From the NCBI GenBank assembly GCA_030141605.1, contig JAQGDQ010001778.1:1-20000 (forward strand): DNA of 20,000 nt. The letters run 5' to 3'. Every line of letters starts with the position of its first letter. Positions within the stretch are counted from its first letter, which is position 1. Positions 1-9,204 of the stretch are shown here, in pieces. The notes beneath the pieces are model-generated. The model was not told the DNA's origin. It worked only from the letters and a program-made list of their open reading frames with translations, and did no database searches. The DNA comes from Tubiluchus corallicola (Eukaryota > Priapulida > Priapulimorpha > Priapulimorphida > Tubiluchidae). A program made the translations under genes and the position numbers.

Positions 1-338
1 ACGCCTGCGAAGAGAAAACCATATCATGTGGACACTCGTTTTTCGGAAGGTGACAGAACATATGACAGATGGCATTGACACAATTTCTGAGCAAAAAAAA
101 ATGTTTTATACGTTTTAGTTGAAGTGTCCTCATTCAAGTTACTTCAACACATTAACACGTGTAACACATGAATTATTCTAGTATGCTGTTCAAACATATG
201 ATGAAACCATGTTTCTATAGCAGCAATAGAATGCTTCATTTTAATTTGTTAAATGCAGAAACTTTTTGAGCTTATGTTAATTGTTTATCTAAAAGAGTAT
301 TTAAATAAAAATTGGTTTTATTATTACTATTATTGTTG
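1..338. repeat. Left arm of a long inverted repeat (pair of 5852-6188)
   Basis: This segment is the reverse complement of 5852-6188. By eye the arms agree at every base except one small block near 150, where the left has att and the right has gtgt, making the right arm one base longer. The homology runs to base 1, so the arm probably continues beyond the window. Read on the - strand, the first 20 bases hold the same polypyrimidine tract, CAG acceptor and first four exon bases (gcgt) that open the exon at 6185. The inner end of the arm lies in a short ATT/GTT simple sequence, after which the two copies differ completely. Confidence 0.95.
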
Positions 339-372
339 GCGGTGGTGGTCGCGGTGTGGTGATGATGATGAA

Positions 373-406
<34 letters not shown>

Positions 407-454
407 GTTGGTGGTGTTGGCGGTGGTGGTCGCGGTGGTGGTGATGATGATGAA

Positions 455-488
<34 letters not shown>

Positions 489-786
489 GTTGGTGGTGGT
501 GGCATTGGCAGTGGTGGTGGTGGTGATGATCAATGATGATGATGATGATGATGGTGGTGATGGTGATAGTGGTGGTGGTGATGATGATGAATGATGATGA
601 TGATGATGACGATGATGGTGATGGTGTTGGTGGTGGTGTTGGTGATGATGATGATGAATGATGATGGTGATGGTGTTGGTGGTGGTGTTGGTGTTGGTGG
701 TGGTGTTGGTGGTGGTGGTGGTGGTATTGGAGGTGGTGGTGGTGGTAGGTATGATGAATGATGATGATGATGACGATAATGGAGGT

Positions 787-866
787 GGTTGTAATTTACC
801 TTTAGACTGCAATGATAAAATCAAATAAAATAATTGTACTATTAGTTGAACCTGTCACATACTTAA
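787..866 (-). repeat. Microsatellite-bounded cassette, copy 1
   Basis: An ~80 bp non-simple unit opens with ggttgtaatttacctttag on the + strand and ends with cctgtcacatacttaat. A GGT run abuts it on the left and a GAT run on the right. It recurs at 1243-1323 and 1424-1504, and in reverse orientation at 9456-9515. It holds no coding frame. Confidence 0.85.
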
Positions 867-925
867 TGATGATGATGATGATGAAGATGATAGTGTTGTT
901 GGCGGTGGTGGTGGTGTTGGCAGTG

Positions 926-957
<32 letters not shown>

Positions 958-1004
958 GGAGTTGGTGTTGGCAGTGCTGGTGGTGGTGATGATGATGATG
1001 ATGG

Positions 1005-1035
<31 letters not shown>

Positions 1036-1088
1036 GATGGTGGTGGTGATGATGATGAATGATGATGACAGTGGTGTTGGCGGTGTTG

Positions 1089-1120
<32 letters not shown>

Positions 1121-1242
1121 GGTGGTGGTGGTGATGATGATGAATGATCATGATGATGATGGTGGTGGTGGTGATAATGATGAATGATGATGATGATGGT
1201 GGTGGTGGTGGTGATGGTGATGATGATGATGATGATAGATGT

Positions 1243-1323
1243 GGTTGTAATTTATCTTTAGACTGCAATGATAAAATTAAATAAAATATTTGTACTGTTA
1301 GTTGAACCTGCCACATGCTTAAT
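1243..1323 (-). repeat. Microsatellite-bounded cassette, copy 2
   Basis: Same unit as at 787, with a few substitutions (tttatc for tttacc, cctgcc for cctgtc). It has a GAT/GGT run on its left and an AAT/GAT run on its right. Confidence 0.85.
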
Positions 1324-1355
1324 AATAATAATGATGATGATGATGATGATGATGA

Positions 1356-1387
<32 letters not shown>

Positions 1388-1423
1388 GGTGGTGGTGGTG
1401 ATGATGATGATGATGATAGAGGT

Positions 1424-1504
1424 GGTTGTAATTTACCTTTAGACTGCAATGATAAAATGAAGTAAAAAATTTGTACTATTAGTTAAACCTGCCACATGCT
1501 TAAT
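1424..1504 (-). repeat. Microsatellite-bounded cassette, copy 3
   Basis: Third tandem-spaced copy. On its right side the adjoining triplet run has switched to GAC/AAC (1505-1540), so the edge next to cacatgcttaat accepts different triplets in different copies. Confidence 0.85.
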
Positions 1505-1804
1505 AATGATGACGACGACGACGACAACAACAATAATAACAAAACAATTCATCAATTGTGTCGCACACCACATCAAGTGATATCGATGTACTCTACAATC
1601 AAAGTCTGTTATACTTACAATTATGCGCTGGCAATCATTGTAAAATCATAAAATGACACTAATTGTGAATAGTGATATGTAAAATTATAAGATCGATTTT
1701 AAAGGAAGTTTAAAAGTCTTGATTTCTTGAGCCACTTTAAAGTAGGCGTGCAGTTTTGCACATAAATCATCACTGATTTAACTATTTTGACCAAATAACA
1801 TTAC
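1505..1804. other. AT-rich sequence, no gene recognised
   Basis: A short GAC/AAC/AAT run (1507-1541) is followed by unique-looking AT-rich DNA. I found no convincing exon on either strand. If the - strand exons at 5024 and 2483 belong to the gene at 6185, this stretch would be intron. Confidence 0.5.
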
Positions 1805-2416
1805 GTATAGCCACAATTTAAAGAGAAACAGCATGATTTTTCATATCCTACTCCATTTTGAAGTACAGTAAAAAAATATATAGTTCAACACCTGTAACAA
1901 TGCCAAACCGTTTCCGATAATTAAATAGTAGGTTGAAAACTTAATTAATCGAGCCCAACTATTGATGACATCACAAACGAACGTAATTTTTAACAACATT
2001 AACATTCCGTGTTGCACAGTGCTACAGCACAACATTCAGTGCGACAGATATACAAAAAGAAAAACTCACCAAATTTTAAGTTTAAAATTCAACTTTCAAA
2101 TTTATTGTTGTGCTCACGATTGAGCTCTCGAGCATGTGCACTGCGTCACAACCAAACACCTCTGAACTAAGAGATACAGCACCTCCTTCTTGCACAACAC
2201 TTTTTGAAATGTAGGTACTAGTGCCTGTCATGCTAGTGAATGGCGAAATACGTGTAACAGTAAAGAACTAGTGGTGCAAACGTGAAATTACGTTTCTCTG
2301 ATAAAAATTCTTTCACGTAAGTCATTCTTGAAAAAGCAGTATCGTCCTTTTCAATATTTTATAGTTTACATTTTTCTGAGCTAGAGTTTAGGATGGGGTC
2401 CTTTTTTCCTTTAAAG
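1805..2416. repeat. Interspersed repeat C, copy 1
   Basis: Aligns by eye with 7846-8620 in the same orientation. Shared blocks include the region around ttcatatc..tac, gaacgtaatttt.aacaac, the stretch near gtcacaac.aaacac, and an almost identical block at 2310-2341 matching 8502-8533 (ctttcacgtaagtcattctt). Copies differ by many substitutions and indels, so the family is old. Copy 1 has about 100 bp (roughly 2160-2285) that copy 2 lacks. The - strand frame at 1841-2035 falls in this repeat and has a diverged counterpart in copy 2. I do not recognise the family. Confidence 0.75.
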
Positions 2417-2482
2417 TAGTATACATCACTTGTAACTACAAAGACTAGTAAGAAAACACAAATTTAGTGGTTCGTTTTGTAC

Positions 2483-2608
2483 CATTAGAAACTCTAGTAG
2501 CTCAACATCATTCTGAATCCATGGAACAGTCTGTAAAGCCTCTTGTGGATCAGGTGGTGGTAGACTAAGTGGAATCTCTGACAACTGCTTTATTTCTGCA
2601 TGAAGATT
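2483..2608 (-). CDS. Internal exon, SLC9C-like exchanger (linker before the cyclic-nucleotide domain)
   Basis: A 126 bp exon encodes 42 residues between a good acceptor (gcgtattgcag) and a weak donor (gtacaa). It starts and ends in phase 0. The peptide opens NLHAEIKQLSEIP, passes through PPPDP and VPWI, and ends LLEFLM. From memory, sperm-type Na+/H+ exchangers (SLC9C) have a proline-rich PPPDP and PW segment of this kind between the voltage-sensor region and the cyclic-nucleotide-binding domain; this is family knowledge, not a search result. It would follow the exon at 5024-5148 in frame. Base composition and codon usage look coding, unlike the neighbouring repeats. The donor is the least secure boundary, since the frame stays open to 2426. 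Confidence 0.55.
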
Positions 2609-2651
2609 CTGCAATACGCAAGTAAACAAATCCGTTTTTACTAGCAACTAA

Positions 2652-3088
2652 TGATGGCGAGGACAATGATTGTGTGATGACAACGACGGGGATATTAATA
2701 TTAATAATGATGACGATGACGATGATCATGATCATGATGACGACGACGACGACGATGATGACGACGACTACGATGGCAACAACGACGACGATGATGTGAT
2801 CATGACGACGACGACAACGACGATGATTATGACGACGACGTCGACGATGATGATGATGATGATGATGACTATGAAGATGATCATGATACAAGTGATGGTG
2901 GTGATATCATCATTTGCAATATTTGTACGCGTTAAATTTCCAGGTGGAAAAATAGAACAATAACACGGTCAATGCAATGACCAATGATTAACAATGACGA
3001 CGATTACGATGATGTATGTGACCACGAGACAACGACGAAGATGACGACAATAATGATGATGGTGATGATGATGATGATGTTGATGCTG
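2652..3088. repeat. GAC/GAT cryptic microsatellite
   Basis: Interrupted GAC, GAT and ATG triplets fill 2652-2895 and resume at 2990-3085, separated by about 95 bp of non-simple sequence. The open frames through it translate to Asp or His/Arg/Val runs and are not credible genes. Confidence 0.9.
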
Positions 3089-3289
3089 AGTTTCAGTTTA
3101 TGTACTACGCGGTCTAATTACCCTCATGTTCCAAAGTAACAGGTCCTGATTTATGCACATCATACACATCGTACCACACTTTGACAAATTTCACTCTTCC
3201 TTCAGGGCTGCTACCTTAAAATGCGGTGATTGAAATTGACTATATTTTCAAGTTGTGAATGGACTTGGGGAAAATAATACTTTGGTACA

Positions 3290-3960
3290 GTTATAAGTCA
3301 TTTATTTCACATTACACATTTACAATGGTTACATATACAATATCTAGTGAAAGGGCCTACAATGAACATAATACAAATAAGAAATACTGCACAGGAAAAG
3401 CCTCAAACACTGTTCACTTATACACGAAGGTAAATGTGTTGCGGGCAATCAAAAAGCAGGGCTTGTTAGATTGTCCCACACAGTGAAAGAAAAAAAAGTA
3501 ATGGAGATAATCTGAAAATTTAAAGTGAATCGTATGATAAAAAAACATTAGTGCTTAAAATGGAATGATGTAATGAATGAAGCTCATATATGAGATGATA
3601 TAAAAGATAGAAAGACTATTATTTGTTAATAGTATGTAAAATTAAGATAATTTGATTAAGATAACACCACTGTTTTGCAACTACTGTGAGGATGGATACT
3701 GATAGAAATTTTGATTACTCAGTGATACATTTTTAGCATTTTTTTAAATCTAGTAATAGATCTGCTATTTTTTGCGGTTTGACAAATCTCATTCCAGACT
3801 TTTGGTCCTTGAAATATTATAAAATGTTTAGCTACAGCAATAGCAGAATCATTTTTCCTAACTGGCCTGTGCATCAAGATTTGCTGCATAAAAAATATAC
3901 GTTTTGGAGATCATAGTAATTGTGATTGCAATATTTATTTCCACTTCAAACAAATTGTAC
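3290..3960 (-). mobile_element. Degraded 3' end of a CR1/L2-like non-LTR retrotransposon
   Basis: On the - strand, from about 3860 to a stop at 3719-3721, a frame reads FQGPKVWNEI and then RFKKMLKMYH before the stop. This is the usual C-terminal tail of CR1/L2/Jockey-type reverse-transcriptase ORFs (GPKIWN followed by a FKK..K motif). Upstream codons (HNYYDLQN region, to about 3960) look homologous but need a frame shift, so the copy is dead. A 3' UTR-like stretch follows to about 3293, with an aataaatga close to its end. The element is 5' truncated. Clade assignment is from motif memory only. Confidence 0.6.
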
Positions 3961-4386
3961 TGGAAATCTTGCATTGGCGTGCTTGGCGGCCTTGTGCTGA
4001 TTTTTGGCCTAATCACGTGATCAATTTGATTTGGGTCAGAGGCCTACTATGAAGTGAAGACGTGTCATGATAAGTTGATAAGATATTGTCGTTATCTGTT
4101 TACAATTGCTCATGATTTGGGGCTAATAATGTATGTATATCCTCTAATTACTTTAAAAAACTTAAATTTAGTTTAAGATAACAGCTAGGCATTAATTAAT
4201 ATGACAGTACAGTGTAAAACTCTTAATTATGTAAAATTGATTTTTGGCTAGTGTTATTTTTTGTTATTTGTTTATTTGTTAATTTTTTTGGCACTAATTT
4301 CTTATGTTTAGATGGAATGACGTGTTTTGGCAAATAAAGAGCAAAGAAAGAGCAAAATTTAATCGAGCTTCAAATTTGGTTTTGAA
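3961..4386. other. AT-rich sequence, no gene recognised
   Basis: No exon or RNA gene seen. Part may be further 5' sequence of the retrotransposon fragment at 3290-3960, but stops interrupt every frame. Confidence 0.5.
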
Positions 4387-4388
4387 AC

Positions 4389-4392
4389 AACA

Positions 4393-4454
<62 letters not shown>

Positions 4455-4470
4455 AACAACAACAATAATA
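4389..4470. repeat. Near-perfect GAC/CGA microsatellite with CAA and AAT edges
   Basis: About 20 uninterrupted GAC triplets (roughly 4393-4453) are followed by CAA and AAT triplets. The run directly abuts the 3' end of the - strand retrotransposon copy at 4471, so it probably grew from that element's tail. Confidence 0.95.
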
Positions 4471-4640
4471 ATCTTTTATTTATCTTGTAACACATGCACA
4501 GTTATAATACAATTAATTTGGAAACAAAAATGTGAGGAAAGGGCAGCGAAAGACCAATTGGTCATCGAGTCAGCTGCCCTTTGGTTAGTGATGAACATTT
4601 TTTATAGGCGCTATGCTACAGTGTGTTAGTGTTAGTACTG
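4471..4640 (-). mobile_element. 3' terminus of a non-LTR retrotransposon with a conserved hairpin, copy 1
   Basis: The + strand contains aaagggcagc (4538-4547) and gctgcccttt (4573-4582), a 10 bp perfect stem. Inside the loop lies the palindrome gaccaattggtc. The same two-level structure recurs at 14750-14790 with different stem bases (ggggtgg/ccacccc) around gaccaagggtc, so the pairing is conserved while sequence changes. On the - strand the hairpin is followed by an AAATAAA-like signal and then the triplet tail. The 5' extent is unclear. Confidence 0.65.
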
Positions 4641-5023
4641 CTTATAATAAAAATTTAATTGTTACGAATGACATTAAATTGATATGCTTATAACGTGTTA
4701 GTACAATTCATATACAGTAATAATAAGTGCATAATAAAAAAACGAACGGAAAATAACTGAAATAAAACTGAACTGAAATAAGAATTGAAACAAAAACTGA
4801 AATAAAAATCTGACAACAGAAACATAATAACAATGGCAACTGAAATTTACTTTATAACACAAGCATAATTCTTAGACATCAGCAAGCGAATGTATAATGG
4901 AGTCATAATATATCATAATAATGTAAAAAATTACAGAGCGATTTTTGATGATCTGAGGTAAAATAAACATGCTAAATTGAAGGTGCAAAAGTAGAACTGT
5001 AAGCCCAAGGTGATATCGCTTAC
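4641..5023. other. AT-rich sequence, probably retrotransposon body or intron
   Basis: A-rich repeats such as aactgaaataaa occur around 4755-4810. No coding frame or structural RNA was seen. It lies between the retrotransposon 3' end and the donor of the - strand exon. Confidence 0.45.
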
Positions 5024-5148
5024 CTTAAGGAGCAAAAGGCATTCTGGCTCATCGATCAGTCCATCATGCTTCTGTTTCTTGGCATCATTCTTAAGATGAT
5101 TTAACACACAACGTATTGCTTGCTTTGTTTTAACCGACCGGACAATGT
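5024..5148 (-). CDS. Internal exon, SLC9C-like exchanger (post voltage-sensor region)
   Basis: A 125 bp exon lies between acceptor gctctactttcag and a strong donor gtaagc. It enters with two bases of a split codon and leaves in phase 0. The peptide contains VKTKQAIRCVLNHLKN, then DGLIDEPE and LLLLK. In SLC9C and the related plant SOS1 exchangers, a segment following the membrane region has this kind of motif (R/K-T-x-QA-x-R-x-VLN, then GLLDE); this is recalled family knowledge. Joined in frame to the exon at 2483-2608 it gives LLLLK-NLHAEIK without a stop. No upstream exon is visible on the - strand before the repeats at 5175-5851, so the gene is broken or continues elsewhere. Confidence 0.55.
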
Positions 5149-5174
5149 CTGAAAGTAGAGCACTTAGCACTTTC

Positions 5175-5275
5175 AATAATAATAATAATAATGATAATAA
5201 TAATAATAATATAATAATAATGATAATAATAATAACAATAATACTAATAATAATAATAATAACTATAATAATAAT
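5175..5275. repeat. AAT microsatellite, interrupted
   Basis: AAT/AAC/GAT triplets with occasional indels. Non-coding. Confidence 0.95.
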
Positions 5276-5315
5276 GGCTTGACAATATAAGCAATATGAC
5301 CAACCGATGATGGTA

Positions 5316-5851
<536 letters not shown>

Positions 5852-6188
5852 ACAATAATAGTAATAATAAAACCAATTTTTATTTAAATACTCTTTTAGA
5901 TAAACAATTAACATAAGCTCAAAAAGTTTCTGCATTTAACAAATTAAAATGAAGCATTCTATTGCTGCTATAGAAACATGGTTTCATCATATGTTTGAAC
6001 AGCATACTAGAATAATTCATGTGTTACACGTGTTACACGTGTTGAAGTAACTTGAATGAGGACACTTCAACTAAAACGTATAAAACATTTTTTTTTGCTC
6101 AGAAATTGTGTCAATGCCATCTGTCATATGTTCTGTCACCTTCCGAAAAACGAGTGTCCACATGATATGGTTTTCTCTTCGCAGGCGT
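5852..6188. repeat. Right arm of the long inverted repeat (pair of 1-338)
   Basis: Reverse complement of 1-338 with one small difference block. It contains the end of an intron, the acceptor CAG at 6182-6184, and the first four bases of the exon that follows. Near-identity means the duplication is very recent or the two arms are alleles. Confidence 0.95.
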
Positions 6189-6313
6189 ATCATGTTTCCT
6201 TACTGGACATGCTGACAGCCAAACAAATGTCCAACTCTCTGGACTATAATTTATGGAGGACCTGCGCTGAACGTATTGGCCTTTTCATGCTTTCTCAGAT
6301 CAAAGAGTACAAC
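6185..6313 (+). CDS. Internal exon, SLC9C-like exchanger (end of the cyclic-nucleotide domain)
   Basis: A 129 bp exon of 43 codons starts in phase 0 after ttttctcttcgcag and ends in phase 0 before a strong donor gtaagg. The peptide begins AYHVSLLDML and continues with LWRTCAERIGLFML and QIKEYN. It resembles the segment of sperm-type Na+/H+ exchangers in which the last strand of the cyclic-nucleotide fold leads into a helix containing LW and a charged R-I pair. An apparent methionine at 6056 is intronic read-through and should not be used as a start. The first four bases are shared with the inverted-repeat arm. Confidence 0.6.
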
Positions 6314-6518
6314 GTAAGGATCACCAGTGGTCATCTTTGCTGTTTAAACAATTGACAATAATGTTCTTTATCTCTTATATTTAGCACATCTCAAATATAA
6401 TGTCATGTAATCTGTTTTAAATAAATTCTGCTTCATGTAAAGAAAAACGAAGTATAATTTTCGATACAAAAGACATATGTGTAACACAATAAAAAGTTAT
6501 TTATATAGGTTTTACATG

Positions 6519-6903
6519 TCAAATGTAGACTTAGGTAGTTCAAATGTGTCTTGGTTACTCAAATGTAGACTTAGGTAGATCAAATGTGTCTTGGTAACTC
6601 AAATGTAGACTTAGGTAGTTCAAATGTGTCTTGGTAACTCAAATGTAGACTTAGGTAGTTCAAATGTGTCTTGGTAACTCAAATGTAGACTTAGGTAGTT
6701 CAAATGTGTCTTGGTAACTCAAATGTAGACTTAGGTAGTTCAAATGTGTCTTGGTAACTCAAATGTAGACTTAGGTAGTTCAAATGTGTCTTGGTAACTC
6801 AAATGTAGACAAACAGAGTTCGTGCTTGGTAACTCAAATGTAGATTAGGTAATTCAAATGTGTCTTGGTAACTCAAATGTAGACTTAGGTAGTTCAAATG
6901 TGT
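6519..6903. repeat. 40 bp tandem array, left limb of the foldback element
   Basis: Unit: tcaaatgtagacttaggtag plus a related half unit tcaaatgtgtcttggtaac. About nine and a half copies at a strict 40 bp period from 6521 to about 6800, then degenerate units with indels. Each unit is itself two diverged ~20 bp halves sharing tcaaatgt. Extra scattered caaatgt motifs continue to about 6995. Confidence 0.95.
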
Positions 6904-7401
6904 TAACAATGGTTTTCAAGAAATCTTAAGCGTTTTTTTGGTAAGTCAAATGTAGACACATGTCAAGTCAAATGTGACATTGGTATCTCAAATGTGGATA
7001 GGTGGTAAAGTTTAAGGATGTTAAATTTAATCTTCTTTAATTTCAATTTAATAATTGCTCTTAAGTTAAAATAACAACGTTATAGGTTCACTAATATTCT
7101 GCAAACTTTACATACCACTGGAACTGTTAGAGAAAACAATACATTCTTAAAATAAACAATCCATCTTGAGAGAAACTAATTCATTAATGCAGTGCTAATG
7201 CATTACTTAAAAAACTAATTAGTGATTCACTGTTCATTGGGAAGTGGGAACCGATTTATTCTTTTCTGTCGACATTATGGTTTATCAAAGAATTTAGTTT
7301 GAGGATAAACAATGCATTTTTCAAAGATAAACCTATCTTTGGTTTATCTTTTTGTAATTTGCAATTAAATGAGTTAATTACTGATTTATTCAAAGTAATG
7401 C

Positions 7402-7660
7402 ATCTACATTTGACTTACCTAAGTCACATTTGAGTTACCAAAACACATTTGAAATTCCTATGTCTACATTTGACTTACCTAAGTCACATTTGAGTTACCA
7501 AAACACATTTGAAATTCCTATGTCTACATTTGACTTACCAAAGTCACATTTGAATTTTCCTGTGTCTACATTTGACTTACCTTAGTCACATTTGAACTTT
7601 CCTGTGTATACATTTGACTTACCTTAGTCACATTTGAACTTTCCTGTGTCTACATTTGAC
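7402..7660. repeat. 43-60 bp tandem array, right limb of the foldback element
   Basis: Units begin tctacatttgacttacc and contain two or three acatttga motifs, the reverse complement of tcaaatgt in the left limb. Two units have a 60 bp period (7402 and 7462) and the later ones are about 43 bp, so this limb has three-part as well as two-part units and evolved separately from the left limb. Confidence 0.92.
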
Positions 7661-7845
7661 GTGTAAAACCTATATAATAGTGCTTACATTAATATAAGCA
7701 AGCGGCCTTGCTGTTGTTTTTGCTGTATTATTTACTACACGTGTACCAGTATTTCAGCATCATTAATCATGTTTGTCGGTCTGGAAAATTGAAATCGTTC
7801 ATGAATTGTGGATTAGGGAATAGCTGATGCTCATAACACGTGCTT

Positions 7846-8620
7846 GGCTACGCAAGTTAAAGGAAAACGGGACGATATTTCATATCATACCCCACTTTAA
7901 AGTACGGTAAAAAGTATAACACCTCTAGGTAGGGGAGGGCGGGGTAAGATGAGCACTTTTTTAGATTTTGCTGCAGATATTGTAGATAAAACAACTAACA
8001 ATATTAGTTTTATATAAACTATTAATTTTGTGTTATTATGAAATTGAACACGTAGCTAGAACAGTTACTTCTTGCACACATTTCTACTAATGACCATCTG
8101 AAAAAGTCTTGTCAGACTGATCATCTTACCCCAAGAGTGGGGTGTATATTGAACATGTACTTGGGGTAAGTTGATCAAACATTGCCAACTGATAATGCCA
8201 ACGCGTTTCTGTTAATTGAATAATGAGTTAAAACCGTAATTAAAGTCAGGCCAGCCAAACTAGTGGTAACGTCACAACTGAACGTAATTTTCAACAGCGC
8301 AAACATTCTACGAGCGTATTGCACGTGTTTGCCCAAAACAAACATTGTGAAGTGCAGTGTGTTATATAAAAACTCGGCAAATTTCAAGTTTATCGCTGTA
8401 CTCATGTGGGAGTCGTCGAATATGTGCCTTACGTCACAACTGAACACTTTAAAAACTGAGATATGTTTTTGCAACGCGTTTCCGAGATCAGGTGCTAATG
8501 ATTCTTTCACGTAAGTCATTCTTGGAAAAGCAGTATGTTTCCTTTTCAATATTTAACAGGGTGGATTGTTTTGAGGTACAGTTTGAAATTGCGTCCGCTT
8601 TTCCTTTAACAGTAGTGGTT
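7846..8620. repeat. Interspersed repeat C, copy 2, interrupted
   Basis: Counterpart of 1805-2416. The alignment is broken after aacacct (7918-7924) and resumes at about 8190 (aatgccaa.cg.ttc), so about 265 bp in between is an insertion relative to copy 1. The open frames at 8175-8549 (-) and 8263-8514 (+) lie wholly inside this repeat and look incidental. Confidence 0.75.
7925..8190. mobile_element. Insertion with three GGGGTAAG motifs inside repeat C
   Basis: Absent from the homologous position of copy 1. It opens with a G-rich stretch and ggggtaagatgagca (7941-7955). Near its right end are tgatcatcttacccca (8118-8133) and tggggtaagttgatca (8162-8177), which form a strong inverted repeat. 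No coding frame and no clear target duplication were seen. It is probably a short non-autonomous transposon of a family I cannot name. Confidence 0.6.
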
Positions 8621-8722
8621 TAGTGAAGAAGCTCATAGGTGGCGACACAAATAACCTACCTTGTTTACTCTTTTGTAACAAGATACAATTATTTGTAGTT
8701 AAAAACAACACAAATTTATTAA

Positions 8723-9174
8723 CCCTTTCAGACCCAAATTATTTTTTTAATAGGAAAAAAATTTTTGGCTTGGTACTTTTGTTCAGTATGTCCATCTTGT
8801 TTACACATAACAATTATTTTTTTCTACGTGTGCCCGCGTGCTAAATATAGCCTGTATCCCACGGGATACATTGGGATTCAATGGAAGCATAAAATGTGCT
8901 TCATTTTTCAACTGCTGATAATTTTTTAAAGTATTTAAGACATTTAGTATGCATGCTATGCTGATCTGTACAAAATCGTCTCTAAAGTACTGTACCTTGC
9001 GCAGTTTTTTATGCTATGTAGATTTTCCAGTTTGTCATTTTATCACTATTTTTAGTCTATTGTTATTGGCTTAAATAAAAATAACTATTAACAGATCAAA
9101 TAACTGTCAGTTTTATTAATTTTAAAGGCAGAAAATATTCTCGTATCCCACGGGATACAACGGGTATGAAAGGG
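8723..9174. mobile_element. piggyBac-like short element with TTAA target duplication
   Basis: A 452 bp insertion is flanked by TTAA on both sides (8719-8722 and 9175-9178). Its ends are inverted: ccctttcagaccc on the left, and the complement of gggtatgaaaggg on the right, 12 of 13 matching. The related repeat at 12836-14076 shows the unoccupied site as a single TTAA in the same context (caactttgttaaaaac). Inside, a near-palindrome gtatcccacgggataca occurs at 8854-8870 and again at 9143-9159. TTAA-specific insertion and CCCTTT ends are typical of piggyBac. There is no transposase frame, so it is non-autonomous. Confidence 0.88.
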
Positions 9175-9204
9175 TTAAAAACTTTCACATTAAAAAGTTA
9201 AAGT

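Larger units (their letters stand above)
339..1422. repeat. GGT/GAT/GTT compound microsatellite
   Basis: Mixed runs of GGT, GAT, GTT and ATG triplets form blocks separated by copies of an ~80 bp non-simple cassette (see 787, 1243 and 1424). The long frames on both strands here translate only to His/Thr/Ser/Pro/Val/Met runs, so I call no gene. The blocks look like repeated local expansion and duplication of a short microsatellite. Confidence 0.9.
6504..7674. mobile_element. Foldback-like DNA transposon with arrayed inverted repeats
   Basis: The ends form a 30 bp terminal inverted repeat (6501-6530 against 7648-7677, one mismatch), including tataggttttaca and caaatgtagac. A TA dinucleotide outside tatagg on both sides (6502-6503 and 7675-7676) would fit a TA target duplication, although the ATAT context makes this uncertain. 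Just inside each terminus are tandem arrays of the same caaatgt-containing unit in opposite orientation (left 6519-6903, right 7402-7660). The ~400 bp centre has no coding frame. The plan is that of foldback elements. It is non-autonomous, and I do not recognise the family. Confidence 0.75.

Noticed and set aside
272-1465. Several long frames on both strands rich in His, Thr, Ser, Pro, Val and Met
   Set aside because: They are direct translations of GGT/GAT/GTT microsatellite and share no non-repetitive coding content.
6056-6184. Methionine at 6056 as a start for the frame that contains the 6185 exon
   Set aside because: 6056-6184 lies inside the inverted-repeat arm, is AT-rich, and ends in a strong splice acceptor, so it is intron.
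6519-7660. A CRISPR-like array
   Set aside because: There are no unique spacers; the units are contiguous tandem repeats within a eukaryotic inverted-repeat element.
8175-8549. 124-codon - strand frame and an 83-codon + strand frame on the same stretch
   Set aside because: Both lie within interspersed repeat C, whose other copy does not keep the frames intact.
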